DNA of 64,000 bases, taken from positions 1 through 64,000 of the forward strand of contig JAOMDR010000001.1 of the NCBI GenBank assembly GCA_028345575.1, given 5' to 3'. The DNA is from Candidatus Nitrosopelagicus sp. Its GTDB lineage: Archaea > Thermoproteota > Nitrososphaeria > Nitrososphaerales > Nitrosopumilaceae. Shown in pieces: positions 9,206 through 18,965 of this stretch; the first letter of the stretch is position 1, and each line of letters starts with the position of its first letter. A program made the position numbers and the translations under genes. Below the pieces are notes generated by a model. That model was not told the DNA's origin. It did not search any database and worked only from the letters and a program-made list of their open reading frames with translations.

Positions 9206-10324
9206 ATGACAGAAGATACTCTAGTGGTTGTTTATCCATCATTATTTGCTGAAAATAAAATTAATCAACTTATAGAAAATATTAAAAAAATTTTAAAGAC
9301 AAAAGATTTAAAATTTGGTAAAATTACTAGAGATGATTTTTTAATTTGTGTTAAAGCAGATGATCCAGTTTTCGTATCAAGTGCAATTGCATTATTATTT
9401 GGTGTAAAACAAATTGTAATTGCAAAAAAAATTAAAAATGATTTTAAAACAATTGTATCACAGGTTGGTGAAATTGGTTCTAATCTTCTTTTGAAAGGTG
9501 AAAAATTTTATGTTAAAGCAGATGGGCATGCAAAAGGATTTGTTATAAAAGATTTAGAGTTAGCTGCAACATCAACATTAATACAAAAAAATCAAAAAAT
9601 TTCTGCTAAACCGGGTACAGAATTAAAACATGATAAATTATTACAAATTTATGTTACAAAATCAAATGCTTATGTCTGTATTTTTGTAGATGAAGGATTA
9701 GGTGGAACTGTAAATAATTCTCAATTACAGAAATCAATTTGTTGTGTAACAGATGAGTTTTCAGCAGTAAATTGTCTTGAGACAATCAAACAAGGATTTG
9801 AGGTAAAACTTTTGGTTTGTTATGAAACACGTGAAGATGCAATACATTTAGTGAAAATTATAGACAAAATACTTCCTAGAATGTTGAGATCAGAAATAGA
9901 ACTAGAATTTCATAAAATATCAAAATTTGGTAAAAATTCAGAAGATGTATTATCAAAGAATACCCTCATCACCAACATTCTAATTAAATCTGCAAAAGAA
10001 AAGAAGATTTCTCACATATCACTTTCAGCTTCACCGTTAATTTATCCGTCAAGATATGTTGAAACATTACAAAAGAGAATTTTTAGTGCAGGCATGATTC
10101 CACATATTCCATTGTCTGGAATTGATTCAGAAATCATGAAAAATGCAAAAGAAATTGGAATGGAAAAATATATTTCAAAAATTGAAAAATTTCTAAAAAT
10201 TGATTTAGTAAAATCTAACAAAAAAGCAAGTAAAAATGAAAAGACAACAAAGAAAATTATCAAGATTAAGTTGGGACCAAATAATGTTCACACTATATTG
10301 GACTCCTTAGAAATTGAACATTGA
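9206..10324 (+). CDS. THUMP-domain ThiI-related protein lacking a recognisable PP-loop
   Basis: THUMP-like N-terminal half (FYVKADGHAKGF...KPGTELKHDKLLQIYVTKSNAYVCIFVDEGLGGTVN); C-terminal half ThiI-like but SGGxDS replaced by CYETREDA. Confidence 0.7.
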   Translation: MTEDTLVVVYPSLFAENKINQLIENIKKILKTKDLKFGKITRDDFLICVKADDPVFVSSAIALLFGVKQIVIAKKIKNDFKTIVSQVGEIGSNLLLKGEKFYVKADGHAKGFVIKDLELAATSTLIQKNQKISAKPGTELKHDKLLQIYVTKSNAYVCIFVDEGLGGTVNNSQLQKSICCVTDEFSAVNCLETIKQGFEVKLLVCYETREDAIHLVKIIDKILPRMLRSEIELEFHKISKFGKNSEDVLSKNTLITNILIKSAKEKKISHISLSASPLIYPSRYVETLQKRIFSAGMIPHIPLSGIDSEIMKNAKEIGMEKYISKIEKFLKIDLVKSNKKASKNEKTTKKIIKIKLGPNNVHTILDSLEIEH

Positions 10325-10355
10325 AAATTTAAACGGGAATTTTGAGTAAAGAGAC

Positions 10356-11585
10356 ATGGCAAAGATAGGACAATTCATCTATCCGTGGGGAAATGGCCAT
10401 TATTCTAGAATGATGAGATTGAATGAAAAATTAAAAGAAATAGGTAATAATGAATTTCATTATTTTAGTAAAGGCGATATTTATGAAAAATTACTAGAAA
10501 AATTTCCTAATGAAAAGGAAAACATTCACGAAGTTTTGATGCCTACACCAATTGATGGTAAATTTGGACCAAGTTTAACAAAATCTATGCTAAATTTTCT
10601 ATTACCAGTAGAGGAGAATAAACCGCTTGTAACACAAATTTCAAGTTATTTGAAAGACGAAGCTAAATTGTATAACAAAATTGGATTTGATTTAGTAATT
10701 AATGATGGAGATATGGGTTCGAATGTATTAGCACAACGACGAAATATCACAAGTTTGTTCGTTACCAATCAGTTCAAACCAAAATTATGGAAATCAAGAA
10801 TATATTTCAAACCAGCGTTAGAGTTTGTTGCAAAGCAAATTTCCAAAGCAACTAAAATTCTTGTGGCAGATTCTGAACCACCATATACAATGTGTGAATA
10901 TAATCTAAATTTTACAAAAGAAGTTGAAGAAAAAGTGGTCTATGTTGGACATTTTACGAATGAAAAAAAAATTGAGAAGAGTGAGAAAAGTGATTTAGAA
11001 AAATTAGTTGTAGATTCAGTTTATGGTTATTGGATGAGAACTGGAAACAAGTCAACTAATGATGGAACAGGTGAAAGATATGAAGAAGCATTTCATCAAT
11101 CAGAGATGAAAGATGAGAAAAGAATCGTCTCTCATGCAAGAAATGATTCAGGTATTGATAGGGTTTTAGACAGAGATGGAAAAGAATATTCTATATCAGA
11201 GGCATATGAAAAGAAAATAGATTGGATCCAAATTGATAAAGGATTTCTTTCTGAGCAAGAAAAAGAAACTGTTTTGAATTTGTGCAAATATTCAGTAGTA
11301 AATGGTTCCCATACAGTAATGGGAGAAATTCTAGGCAGTCATGCAAAACCAATAATTGGAATTCCAATTTACGATGAACATACAAATCAGATTGAATGGG
11401 TAAAAGAAAAAAAATTAGGACTTTTTGCTCGAAATAGAGTCCAAATAGCAGAAGCGATAAGAGAAATGCATGAAAATTATGAAGAAATTACAGATTCAGT
11501 TAAGGAATTTTCAAGAAACTTCAACGGTAATGGCGTCAGCAATACAACAAAAATTGCATCAGAAATTTTAGAAGACAAAAAATAA
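10356..11585 (+). CDS. Glycosyltransferase of GT-B / MGT-like family
   Basis: Begins GQFIYPWGNGHYSRMMRL; C-terminal VNGSHTVMGEILGSHAKPIIGIPIYDEHTNQIEWVKEKKLG donor-site signature. Confidence 0.75.
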   Translation: MAKIGQFIYPWGNGHYSRMMRLNEKLKEIGNNEFHYFSKGDIYEKLLEKFPNEKENIHEVLMPTPIDGKFGPSLTKSMLNFLLPVEENKPLVTQISSYLKDEAKLYNKIGFDLVINDGDMGSNVLAQRRNITSLFVTNQFKPKLWKSRIYFKPALEFVAKQISKATKILVADSEPPYTMCEYNLNFTKEVEEKVVYVGHFTNEKKIEKSEKSDLEKLVVDSVYGYWMRTGNKSTNDGTGERYEEAFHQSEMKDEKRIVSHARNDSGIDRVLDRDGKEYSISEAYEKKIDWIQIDKGFLSEQEKETVLNLCKYSVVNGSHTVMGEILGSHAKPIIGIPIYDEHTNQIEWVKEKKLGLFARNRVQIAEAIREMHENYEEITDSVKEFSRNFNGNGVSNTTKIASEILEDKK

Positions 11586-11604
11586 TAGCTTTCAAAAACT
11601 AACA

Positions 11605-11684
11605 GAGATGTACTGGTGCGCGGTTGTCGATGGGCGAACTGACCGCAAGGGATGAAGAGTTAATCCGCGCATCAGTCATTTTTT
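11605..11684 (+). ncRNA. Candidate structured small RNA (12-bp closing stem, K-turn-like internal motif, GNRA loop, T-run at 3' end)
   Basis: 11612-11623 ACTGGTGCGCGG pairs with 11665-11676 CCGCGCATCAGT (11 Watson-Crick pairs + 1 G.U); 65-nt core about 57% GC in an AT-rich intergenic region; T6 at 11679-11684; AT-rich TATA-like tract about 25 nt upstream. Confidence 0.6.
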
Positions 11685-11698
11685 AGATCTAAAAAATG
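11677..11698. repeat. Perfect 22-bp palindrome CATTTTTTAGATCTAAAAAATG
   Basis: Sequence equals its own reverse complement; directly follows the structured RNA candidate. Confidence 0.95.
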
Positions 11699-11736
11699 AG
11701 GCAACACTCTTATGTAAAAATAGAAGGAAATCGATA

Positions 11737-12078
11737 TTGGTAAACTGCCCTGAATGCGTAAGTAGAGAAGTAGCTAAAAAAAGGAAACAGCTAGAGGCAG
11801 ATTTTAAGGCTGAAGAACAAGAAGAAGGTTTTGAATTTAGAGCACCACCATACAGAGAAATGGAAGATGAAATTGATTTTGAGGAATTAGGTCTAATAAT
11901 GAAGTTAGATCCTGCAACAAAGCACTTCATTTGTAAAAGATGTGGTCTCTATGCAACAAGAGAGCAGGTTAGTGATATTAGATACAAATTATCTCGTAAA
12001 GAAAGCACAAAATCAGATAAACAGTATGATTATCTAGATTGGTGGCAAAAAAGCAAAAAAGATAAAAACGAAGAATAA
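11737..12078 (+). CDS. Small zinc-binding hypothetical protein
   Basis: CPEC near N-terminus and CKRCG near C-terminus with acidic spacer. Confidence 0.65.
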   Translation: MVNCPECVSREVAKKRKQLEADFKAEEQEEGFEFRAPPYREMEDEIDFEELGLIMKLDPATKHFICKRCGLYATREQVSDIRYKLSRKESTKSDKQYDYLDWWQKSKKDKNEE

Positions 12079-12091
12079 TTTTTGATGAAAA

Positions 12092-12457
12092 ATGGCTAAA
12101 AAAAAGGACGAAGTTCCAGAAGATATCAATAAAGAATTAGAATCACCAAAATTTGGAAAACCAAAATCACTAACAAATAGTGGTTATGTTTTAGATATCA
12201 ATGAAAAAGATAAGAAAGTTGATCTACAACTGTATGAATCAGTACAAGGAACATCAATCATTGAAGGGCTAAATCTTTCAAAGGATGTAAAATTAAATGA
12301 TTTACAAAAAGGCGTCGTATGTGAATTCAAACTAAATGAAATGAAAGCTAAACTAAGTAAAAAAACAGTGGATTATCTTGCAGAACAAGGAATCAATCTT
12401 ACTGAAATAATTCAATACGAATTAGCTGAAATAAAAATTACAGACGAAAATGCCTAA
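12092..12457 (+). CDS. Hypothetical protein
   Basis: Intact ORF in a tight colinear pair with the preceding ORF. Confidence 0.55.
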   Translation: MAKKKDEVPEDINKELESPKFGKPKSLTNSGYVLDINEKDKKVDLQLYESVQGTSIIEGLNLSKDVKLNDLQKGVVCEFKLNEMKAKLSKKTVDYLAEQGINLTEIIQYELAEIKITDENA

Positions 12458-13254
12458 GAATCTCTTTTATCAAGCTGTTTTCTAAATCTATTTCCAATTA
12501 TTGGATTAATTAAAAATGGAAATGTTTGTTTAAACCAGATTCCGATTCGTACGAATGATGGAACGACAATTTCTAATCTAGATGAATCTGATGCCTTGAT
12601 GATTGCTTTTGCAACAGTTTCAGAACTTAAGGAAATTCCAGTTGCAAATTTTGTAAAATTTTTGAATGATGGATGATCAAATAAGCTAGTTCTAACCATT
12701 ATTGGACTTACAACAGTTACTCCAACATTAGTTTCATAAAGTTCGTGGTGTAACCCTTCAGAAAATCCTAGCATTGCAAATTTTGTTGCACAATATGATG
12801 CAATACCAGGCACCCCAAAGCTTCCTCCAACTGATGCCACATTTACCATATGACCAGAATTTTGTTTTAGAAAATGTGGCAGAAAATATTTGGTACAATT
12901 TATCATACCAAAATAGTTGGTTTGCATTTGAGATTCAATATCTTCAATAGATAATTCCTCCACTTTGCCATAAATTACGAATCCTGCATTATTTACTAGT
13001 ACATCAATTTTAGAGAATATTTCAATTACTTTTTCAGACATTTGCTTTACTTGTTCTTTATCAGACACATCACAAACCTGTACTAGAATTTTTGTAGAAT
13101 ATTTTGAAAGTTTTTTCTCAACTTGCTCTAGCTTTTCTTTTCTTCTTGCAACAAGCACGATATTTGCTCCTTTTTTAGCAAATTGTTCAGCTGCTGCTTC
13201 ACCAATTCCACTAGATGCACCAGTAATTACTACAACTTTATTTTTAAAATTCAT
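12454..13254 (-). CDS. Short-chain dehydrogenase/reductase
   Basis: VVITGASSGIGEAAA, NNAG, YCATKFA motifs. Confidence 0.93.
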   Translation of the reverse strand: MNFKNKVVVITGASSGIGEAAAEQFAKKGANIVLVARRKEKLEQVEKKLSKYSTKILVQVCDVSDKEQVKQMSEKVIEIFSKIDVLVNNAGFVIYGKVEELSIEDIESQMQTNYFGMINCTKYFLPHFLKQNSGHMVNVASVGGSFGVPGIASYCATKFAMLGFSEGLHHELYETNVGVTVVSPIMVRTSLFDHPSFKNFTKFATGISLSSETVAKAIIKASDSSRLEIVVPSFVRIGIWFKQTFPFLINPIIGNRFRKQLDKRDS

Positions 13255-13257
13255 TGT

Positions 13258-14274
13258 TCATGCAGAATTTGGTTTACTGATTTTACTTAATGCTAATTTT
13301 ACCAACAAGATCCATGTAACAGCAATTGGTACATAATATGTGGCTATTCTCCATCCAATTACAGCGTTCCATTGAAGTGGATCAACATCTGCAGATAAAT
13401 TAAAAGGATCTAAGTTATTCAAATAAGCAATTATTCCAAATTCTGCTAATCCTGAACCACCAACTGTAATTGGAAGATTAGCAATTGCATTTGCGCCCAT
13501 TACTGCCATAATTGAATCAAAGAATTCTACTGCAAAACCTACACCATCAGCAATTATTAAAAATGAAACTCCATAACATATCCAAGATACAATTGATACA
13601 AAAAATCCTACAATGAATACTTTTTTTGATTTGCTAGAATGAAGATTTTCTCTACTCATCACACAAACATCTTCAATCCAACCATTGGTTTGTTTAACAT
13701 ATTTTTCTCCACGTTCTTTTCCTAGTGTAGTAACAATGTATGAAATTACTCTAGGAAGTGTGAATGTACGTTTTGATGACATGAAGAATAAAACAATCCA
13801 TAATCCTGTAATTGGAACAGCGGTTCCTAAAACTACGGCTCCAACAACATATGCACCGTACATTAATGCAAGAATTCCTGCTAGAATTGAAAGTACACCT
13901 GCAGCAAACACTTCAGTTACAATATCTAATAATGCAACCCATGATGCTTTTGATGTTGGTATTCCTTTTTTTGTCATGTAATAGATGACTGCAAACTCTG
14001 CTCCAACAAACATTGGAGTTGTAAATTTGATAAACTCACTACCAACACGCATTGCAGTTAGACGTTTTATTGAATCAAATGGACCAAGAAAAGTTCGTGC
14101 AATGTATGCAAGCTTTAATCCTTGTAATCCTAATTTTGTCATTATTGCTAAAACGGCTAATGCGAAAGGTATAGCCCCTATTGCAAAGATATCTTCCGCT
14201 TCAATGTCAAATTGGACAGCAATTATGATGATTGGTATGAGGGTAACAGGAATTACTGCTAGTCTCCAGTTCAT
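13258..14274 (-). CDS. Flippase-like/UPF0104 (LPG synthase TM-type) integral membrane protein
   Basis: Polytopic; 'ITVGGSGLAEFGIIAYL' conserved C-terminal motif. Confidence 0.75.
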   Translation of the reverse strand: MNWRLAVIPVTLIPIIIIAVQFDIEAEDIFAIGAIPFALAVLAIMTKLGLQGLKLAYIARTFLGPFDSIKRLTAMRVGSEFIKFTTPMFVGAEFAVIYYMTKKGIPTSKASWVALLDIVTEVFAAGVLSILAGILALMYGAYVVGAVVLGTAVPITGLWIVLFFMSSKRTFTLPRVISYIVTTLGKERGEKYVKQTNGWIEDVCVMSRENLHSSKSKKVFIVGFFVSIVSWICYGVSFLIIADGVGFAVEFFDSIMAVMGANAIANLPITVGGSGLAEFGIIAYLNNLDPFNLSADVDPLQWNAVIGWRIATYYVPIAVTWILLVKLALSKISKPNSA

Positions 14275-14332
14275 TGCTCAATTTTTAAGAGATTCAAATA
14301 TAAGCGAATAAAAAAGAATTTTTGTCGAACCA

Positions 14333-15091
14333 TTGAAAGTTATTTTTGTTACAGGCACAGCAGGGGCAGGAAAGTCGTTACTGACTTCAAAACTCAAGGA
14401 ATATTATGCAAAAAATGCCACATTTCCAATTACACTGAATCTAGATCCAGGGGTAGCAAGTTTGCCATATTCACCAGATATCGATGTCAGAGATTACATT
14501 GATCTCAATTCATTGATGGAACAATATGAGTTAGGATCAAATGGCTCTTTGATAATGGCAAATGATTTGATTGCTACAAAAATTGATGATATACAAAAAG
14601 AAGCAGATACAATTAATCCGGATTATCTGATTGTTGATACACCCGGACAGATTGAATTATTTGCATACAGACAGAGCGGTCCATTTTTTGTAAATGAGTT
14701 TATTGCAGAAGAAAAAATGAACTTGTTTTTGTTTGACGGGACAATGGTTTCAACTCCAAATAATTTTGTATCACTAACATTATTGTCAACATCAATAAGG
14801 TTACGTCTAGGATTGCCAACAGTTAATGTAATTACCAAAACAGACTTGATACAAGAAAAATTAGAAAAAGTGTTAAGCTGGTCAGGAACAGACTCGCAGT
14901 TAGAGGCAGATTTGGCGGGAGAAGTAAATGGAGATACATTTTCTCTAATATCAGACATGTTAACAAGTTTGAATAGACATGATTTTCAACAGGATTTGAT
15001 TCCAGTTTCTAATGCAACAGGAGATGGAATGGTAAATCTGCAAAGTGCATTAAGCAGAACTATTAACTTGGGCGAAGAAATAGAAGATTAA
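14333..15091 (+). CDS. GPN-loop GTPase
   Basis: GTAGAGKSLL P-loop; TTG start; GPN-like switch region; overlaps thrB start by one base. Confidence 0.88.
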   Translation: MKVIFVTGTAGAGKSLLTSKLKEYYAKNATFPITLNLDPGVASLPYSPDIDVRDYIDLNSLMEQYELGSNGSLIMANDLIATKIDDIQKEADTINPDYLIVDTPGQIELFAYRQSGPFFVNEFIAEEKMNLFLFDGTMVSTPNNFVSLTLLSTSIRLRLGLPTVNVITKTDLIQEKLEKVLSWSGTDSQLEADLAGEVNGDTFSLISDMLTSLNRHDFQQDLIPVSNATGDGMVNLQSALSRTINLGEEIED

Positions 15092-16011
15092 TGGTAAAAT
15101 CAGTATCTGTACGTGCTCCTTGCTCTACTGCAAATTTAGGTCCAGGATTTGACGTATTTGGTATGGCATTAGATGCATTATACGATAATGTTGTTCTAAC
15201 AAAGAAAGGAAAAGGAATTGTCATAGTTAGTTCAGATGATATTCCATTGAATCCATCAAAAAATACTGCAGGATTAGTTGTATCTGCAATGAGGAAAAAA
15301 TTTAAGATAAAAGATGGCATAGAAATTAAAATAAATAAAAATATACCAGCAGGATATGGAATGGGAAGTAGTGCAGCATCAGCTTCTGCATGTGCAATAG
15401 GTATTAACAAATTATATAATTTGAAATTAACTGATGCAGAACTAGTTGAGTTTGCTGGAATTGGTGAAAAAGCTAGCGCAGGTACAATACATTATGATAA
15501 TGTTGCAGCATCAGCATTAGGTGGATTTGTGATAGTCAAGACAAAACCTTTGCAAGTTGTAAAAATGCAACCCCCAAATGACCTAGTTTTGTGTGTAGCG
15601 GTGCCAAAATTGAAGGTTCCAGCAAAAAAAACTAAAGTTTCAAGAGGAGCTATTCCAAAAAAAGTTTCTTTATCAGACATGGTGAAAAATATCTCAAATG
15701 CATCAGCATTAGTTGCAGGTTTTTCAGAAAAAAATTCAGAATTAATTGGAAGATCAGTACAAGATGTAATTGTCGAACCAGCAAGAAAACATATGATTCC
15801 AGGATTCGATAAGGTGAAAAAAAATGCGTTAGCTGCAGGTGCATATGGAGTAACAATCAGCGGTGCAGGACCATCAGTGGTAGCATTTACAGATAAAAAA
15901 CATGATTCAAAGAAAATTTCTAATGCAATGAAAAGAGGATTCAAAGATTCAAGAAAAGAATCTACAGTTTTTGTTTGTAAACCAAGCAAAGGCCCAGTAA
16001 TCAGAAGGTAA
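15091..16011 (+). CDS. thrB: Homoserine kinase
   Basis: PCSTANLGPGFDVFGMALD and PAGYGMGSSAASASA GHMP motifs. Confidence 0.93.
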   Translation: MVKSVSVRAPCSTANLGPGFDVFGMALDALYDNVVLTKKGKGIVIVSSDDIPLNPSKNTAGLVVSAMRKKFKIKDGIEIKINKNIPAGYGMGSSAASASACAIGINKLYNLKLTDAELVEFAGIGEKASAGTIHYDNVAASALGGFVIVKTKPLQVVKMQPPNDLVLCVAVPKLKVPAKKTKVSRGAIPKKVSLSDMVKNISNASALVAGFSEKNSELIGRSVQDVIVEPARKHMIPGFDKVKKNALAAGAYGVTISGAGPSVVAFTDKKHDSKKISNAMKRGFKDSRKESTVFVCKPSKGPVIRR

Positions 16012-16014
16012 AAA

Positions 16015-16689
16015 ATGAAAAGAGCAGTTATCATTCTAAGCGGAGGTTTAGATTCAGCATGCATGATGTCATATTTAAAAAAAGGATACCAGTTGTATGG
16101 AATTACATTTGCATACGGTCAAAGAGCGTCTGAGGAGATAAAGGCTGCAAAGCGTGTAGCAAAATTACTCAAACTAAAAGAGCATAAAATTCTCGACATT
16201 GGCTTCATGAAGGAGTTGTATGGAGACAGCAATGTTTTAACAAATACGAAGAAAAAGATGCCTAGTAAGTTCGAATATTCTATTGTTGTCCCTATCAGAA
16301 ATGCAATATTTCTTTCAATTGCCACAGCATGGGCATTTACTCTAAATGCAGAATTGGTTGCGTATGGAGCACAAAAAGGAGATACACAATACCCAGATTG
16401 TAGACCCGAATTTACTAGAAAAATACAATCTGCATTAAATCAAGGTGAATATGATGGAATTAAAAATAAAATTAGAAAGGAGATTAAAATTTGGTCTCCA
16501 TATTCAGAAAATATTTCGAAAAGTGATTTAATAAAAAAAGGCTACAAGGTTTTAGGAAATGAAATTTTCAAGACATGGAGCTGTTATCTAAGCGGCGAAA
16601 TGCAATGTGGAAAATGTGAATCTTGCAATAATAGGAAAATTGCATTTGAGAAAGCAAAGATTACAGATAAGACAAAATATTTAAAATAA
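16015..16689 (+). CDS. queC: 7-cyano-7-deazaguanine synthase (preQ0)
   Basis: AVIILSGGLDSACMM, YGQRASEEI, CGKCESCNNRK zinc site. Confidence 0.92.
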   Translation: MKRAVIILSGGLDSACMMSYLKKGYQLYGITFAYGQRASEEIKAAKRVAKLLKLKEHKILDIGFMKELYGDSNVLTNTKKKMPSKFEYSIVVPIRNAIFLSIATAWAFTLNAELVAYGAQKGDTQYPDCRPEFTRKIQSALNQGEYDGIKNKIRKEIKIWSPYSENISKSDLIKKGYKVLGNEIFKTWSCYLSGEMQCGKCESCNNRKIAFEKAKITDKTKYLK

Positions 16690-16691
16690 AA

Positions 16692-17006
16692 TTAGAGTAT
16701 TTTTCTTTTTAAAACAAATCTACGAGCGCCCATATACCATCCAGCAAAGATTGCACCTACTATTCCCCAAAATATCCAATTAAGTGAGCCTTGATTAACA
16801 GTTTCTTCGTCTGCCATACTACAGTCGGTTATTTGTGATGTTTGTTCACATTCCCATCCATAAGACATCACAGAATCTTCAAAGAATGGGTTGACTTGCC
16901 ATGAAATAACTATTGCAATTGCAATTACTATTGCAAATTCAATAATAGACCAGGAGAAAAATGGCCATGATTCACCTGGAACGTGTATGTTATTTCTTGC
17001 AGGCAT
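16692..17006 (-). CDS. Hypothetical membrane protein
   Basis: Two hydrophobic segments. Confidence 0.55.
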   Translation of the reverse strand: MPARNNIHVPGESWPFFSWSIIEFAIVIAIAIVISWQVNPFFEDSVMSYGWECEQTSQITDCSMADEETVNQGSLNWIFWGIVGAIFAGWYMGARRFVLKRKIL

Positions 17007-17052
17007 GATGAATTTCTAATTAGGGGATTATTTAATTTTTGATAGAAGATTA

Positions 17053-17589
17053 CTAGTGGCTCATAGCTTTTAGCAGCTCTTCTTTGGTCTTTTGATCCTC
17101 AAATGTACCTCTAAATGCCGATGTTGTAACTTTGGCATCATTTTTGACGCCTCTCATCTTCATACATAGATGTTCAGCATCTGCTACAACTGCAACTCCT
17201 TTTACACCCTGAGCATAAAGTTCATCTGCAATATTTTTGGTAATTCTTTCTTGGATTTGGAGTCTCTTTGAGAATTTTTCAACAACTCGAACTAGTTTAG
17301 AAATACCAAAGACTCGGCCATTTGGTACATATGCAATTTGAATAGTTCCATAAAATGGTAACATGTGGTGTTCACACATTGAATAAAATTGAATATTTTT
17401 TGCAACTACTGTTTCAGAATCTTCAGAAAATTGTACAGACAATTCAGAATCAGAATCATAGCCTCCAAATATTTCACTATATGCGTCAGCAATTCGTCTA
17501 GGAGTATCCTTTAGACCCTCTCTAGTAGGATCTTCACCGATTTCAATGATTAGTTCACGTACTAATTTTTTAACACGCTCTTTATCCAT
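17053..17589 (-). CDS. folE: GTP cyclohydrolase I
   Basis: EDPTREGLKDTPRRIADAYSEIFGGY; FYSMCEHHMLPFYG; ERITKNIADEL. Confidence 0.95.
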   Translation of the reverse strand: MDKERVKKLVRELIIEIGEDPTREGLKDTPRRIADAYSEIFGGYDSDSELSVQFSEDSETVVAKNIQFYSMCEHHMLPFYGTIQIAYVPNGRVFGISKLVRVVEKFSKRLQIQERITKNIADELYAQGVKGVAVVADAEHLCMKMRGVKNDAKVTTSAFRGTFEDQKTKEELLKAMSH

Positions 17590-17643
17590 GTGATCATTTG
17601 GTTTGAAAGGTTATTTTAAAGGATGTGAATTTCTTAGGCACAG

Positions 17644-17841
17644 TTATTCTTGAATAATTATTTCCTTTTTGTAGAACATGCCTGAGATCATAAAGACTAC
17701 ACCTAATATTCCAATTAAAGATCCAACAAATTCAATTGTTGATACCACTCCTTCAGCAAGAGGTGCTATGAGTATAGCTATGAATGCTCCAAAAATTACC
17801 ATTGGTAACCCAACACCAAAAATGATTGCTTTTGAAGTCAT
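17644..17841 (-). CDS. Hypothetical small membrane protein
   Basis: Two predicted TM stretches. Confidence 0.5.
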   Translation of the reverse strand: MTSKAIIFGVGLPMVIFGAFIAILIAPLAEGVVSTIEFVGSLIGILGVVFMISGMFYKKEIIIQE

Positions 17842-17873
17842 AAAGAAAAACGGGATTGAAATCTATATGAAGT

Positions 17874-18965
17874 TTATGTTGACTCTTGTACAAGTTTCTC
17901 TGCTTTTGTTAGGAGTTGATCTATTAACTGCAATTTTGAGTTAATTTTTCGTTCAGAATCATCTAGATTATTTCGTACATTATCAATAACGGAAATCGCT
18001 TTTTCTACATAATATAATGCAGCGTTACTTCCTTTTACATCAGAATGAAGTAATTTTGCTCTTGTCTCAAATTGTGCAAGTTCAGATGTGATTCTTTGTT
18101 TTTGAGATAATTGTATTTGATCAACATCAATTTGTTGTAAATTATTCTTTTCGATTTCTTCGATATCATTGTGAATTGTTATGACTATTCTGATTTGCTT
18201 TGTAATTTGAGATGTGGAATTTGAAGAAATTAGTTGAATTTTTGAGTTCTCTAACATGTTAACATAATCTAGTAACCCAGAAGTTTTTGCTTGAACAATT
18301 AATGTATTAATTCTATCAACATATTTTTCTGCCAATGCCTGTGCACGGATTATCTTATTTTTTTCATTGATTGATTGAAGTGATTTATAGATTTCAAGTC
18401 CTTTCAAAGCAATCTGATCAATTGTTTGTTTTGCTTTGTCACTTTCACCTTGTTGATTATTTTGTTTTGCAAGAGATATGAGACTCTTCATTTCTGAAAA
18501 GTCAACATCTGCTCCAATTTTATCAGATATTTGTTGAAGTCTTTGATAATTCATTTCATATCTTTTGATAATCTGAGAATGATCTGGTAATGCTGCATCT
18601 TGTGCTTTATTTTCAGCAATTTGGTTTAGCATTTGGCTGATTTGTTTGATTTTACTCATAGATGATATGAAATGTTCTCTTGCAGATTTTACATCTCCAT
18701 TTTCGATTGCAGTTGATAATTGATCAATCTCATAGGTACTTTTGTTGTAAATTTCTAGTACGGCTTGTCTGTTTTTCCAGTCTTGAGTGTTTGAATTTTC
18801 CATCTCATCAATATTGTGTTTAATGTAACGCTTTGCTTTTTCAGCAATATTCAACATGTAATCTAAATCTGATTCAGCTTCAACTTGCATAGCTGATGTC
18901 GGTAACAAAAGACCAGCAAAGGCAAAAATTGCAATTGTACCATAAATTTTATTCATTTTTGTCAT
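17874..18965 (-). CDS. Secreted/lipid-exposed coiled-coil hypothetical protein
   Basis: N-terminal signal peptide (IYGTIAIFAFAGLLLPTSAMQVEAES) and long helical body. Confidence 0.65.
   Translation of the reverse strand: MTKMNKIYGTIAIFAFAGLLLPTSAMQVEAESDLDYMLNIAEKAKRYIKHNIDEMENSNTQDWKNRQAVLEIYNKSTYEIDQLSTAIENGDVKSAREHFISSMSKIKQISQMLNQIAENKAQDAALPDHSQIIKRYEMNYQRLQQISDKIGADVDFSEMKSLISLAKQNNQQGESDKAKQTIDQIALKGLEIYKSLQSINEKNKIIRAQALAEKYVDRINTLIVQAKTSGLLDYVNMLENSKIQLISSNSTSQITKQIRIVITIHNDIEEIEKNNLQQIDVDQIQLSQKQRITSELAQFETRAKLLHSDVKGSNAALYYVEKAISVIDNVRNNLDDSERKINSKLQLIDQLLTKAEKLVQEST

Noticed and set aside
11605-11684. Canonical C/D box or H/ACA guide assignment
   Set aside because: CUGA/GAUGA present but no proper terminal C and D boxes, and no ACA at the expected 3' spacing; left as unclassified structured RNA
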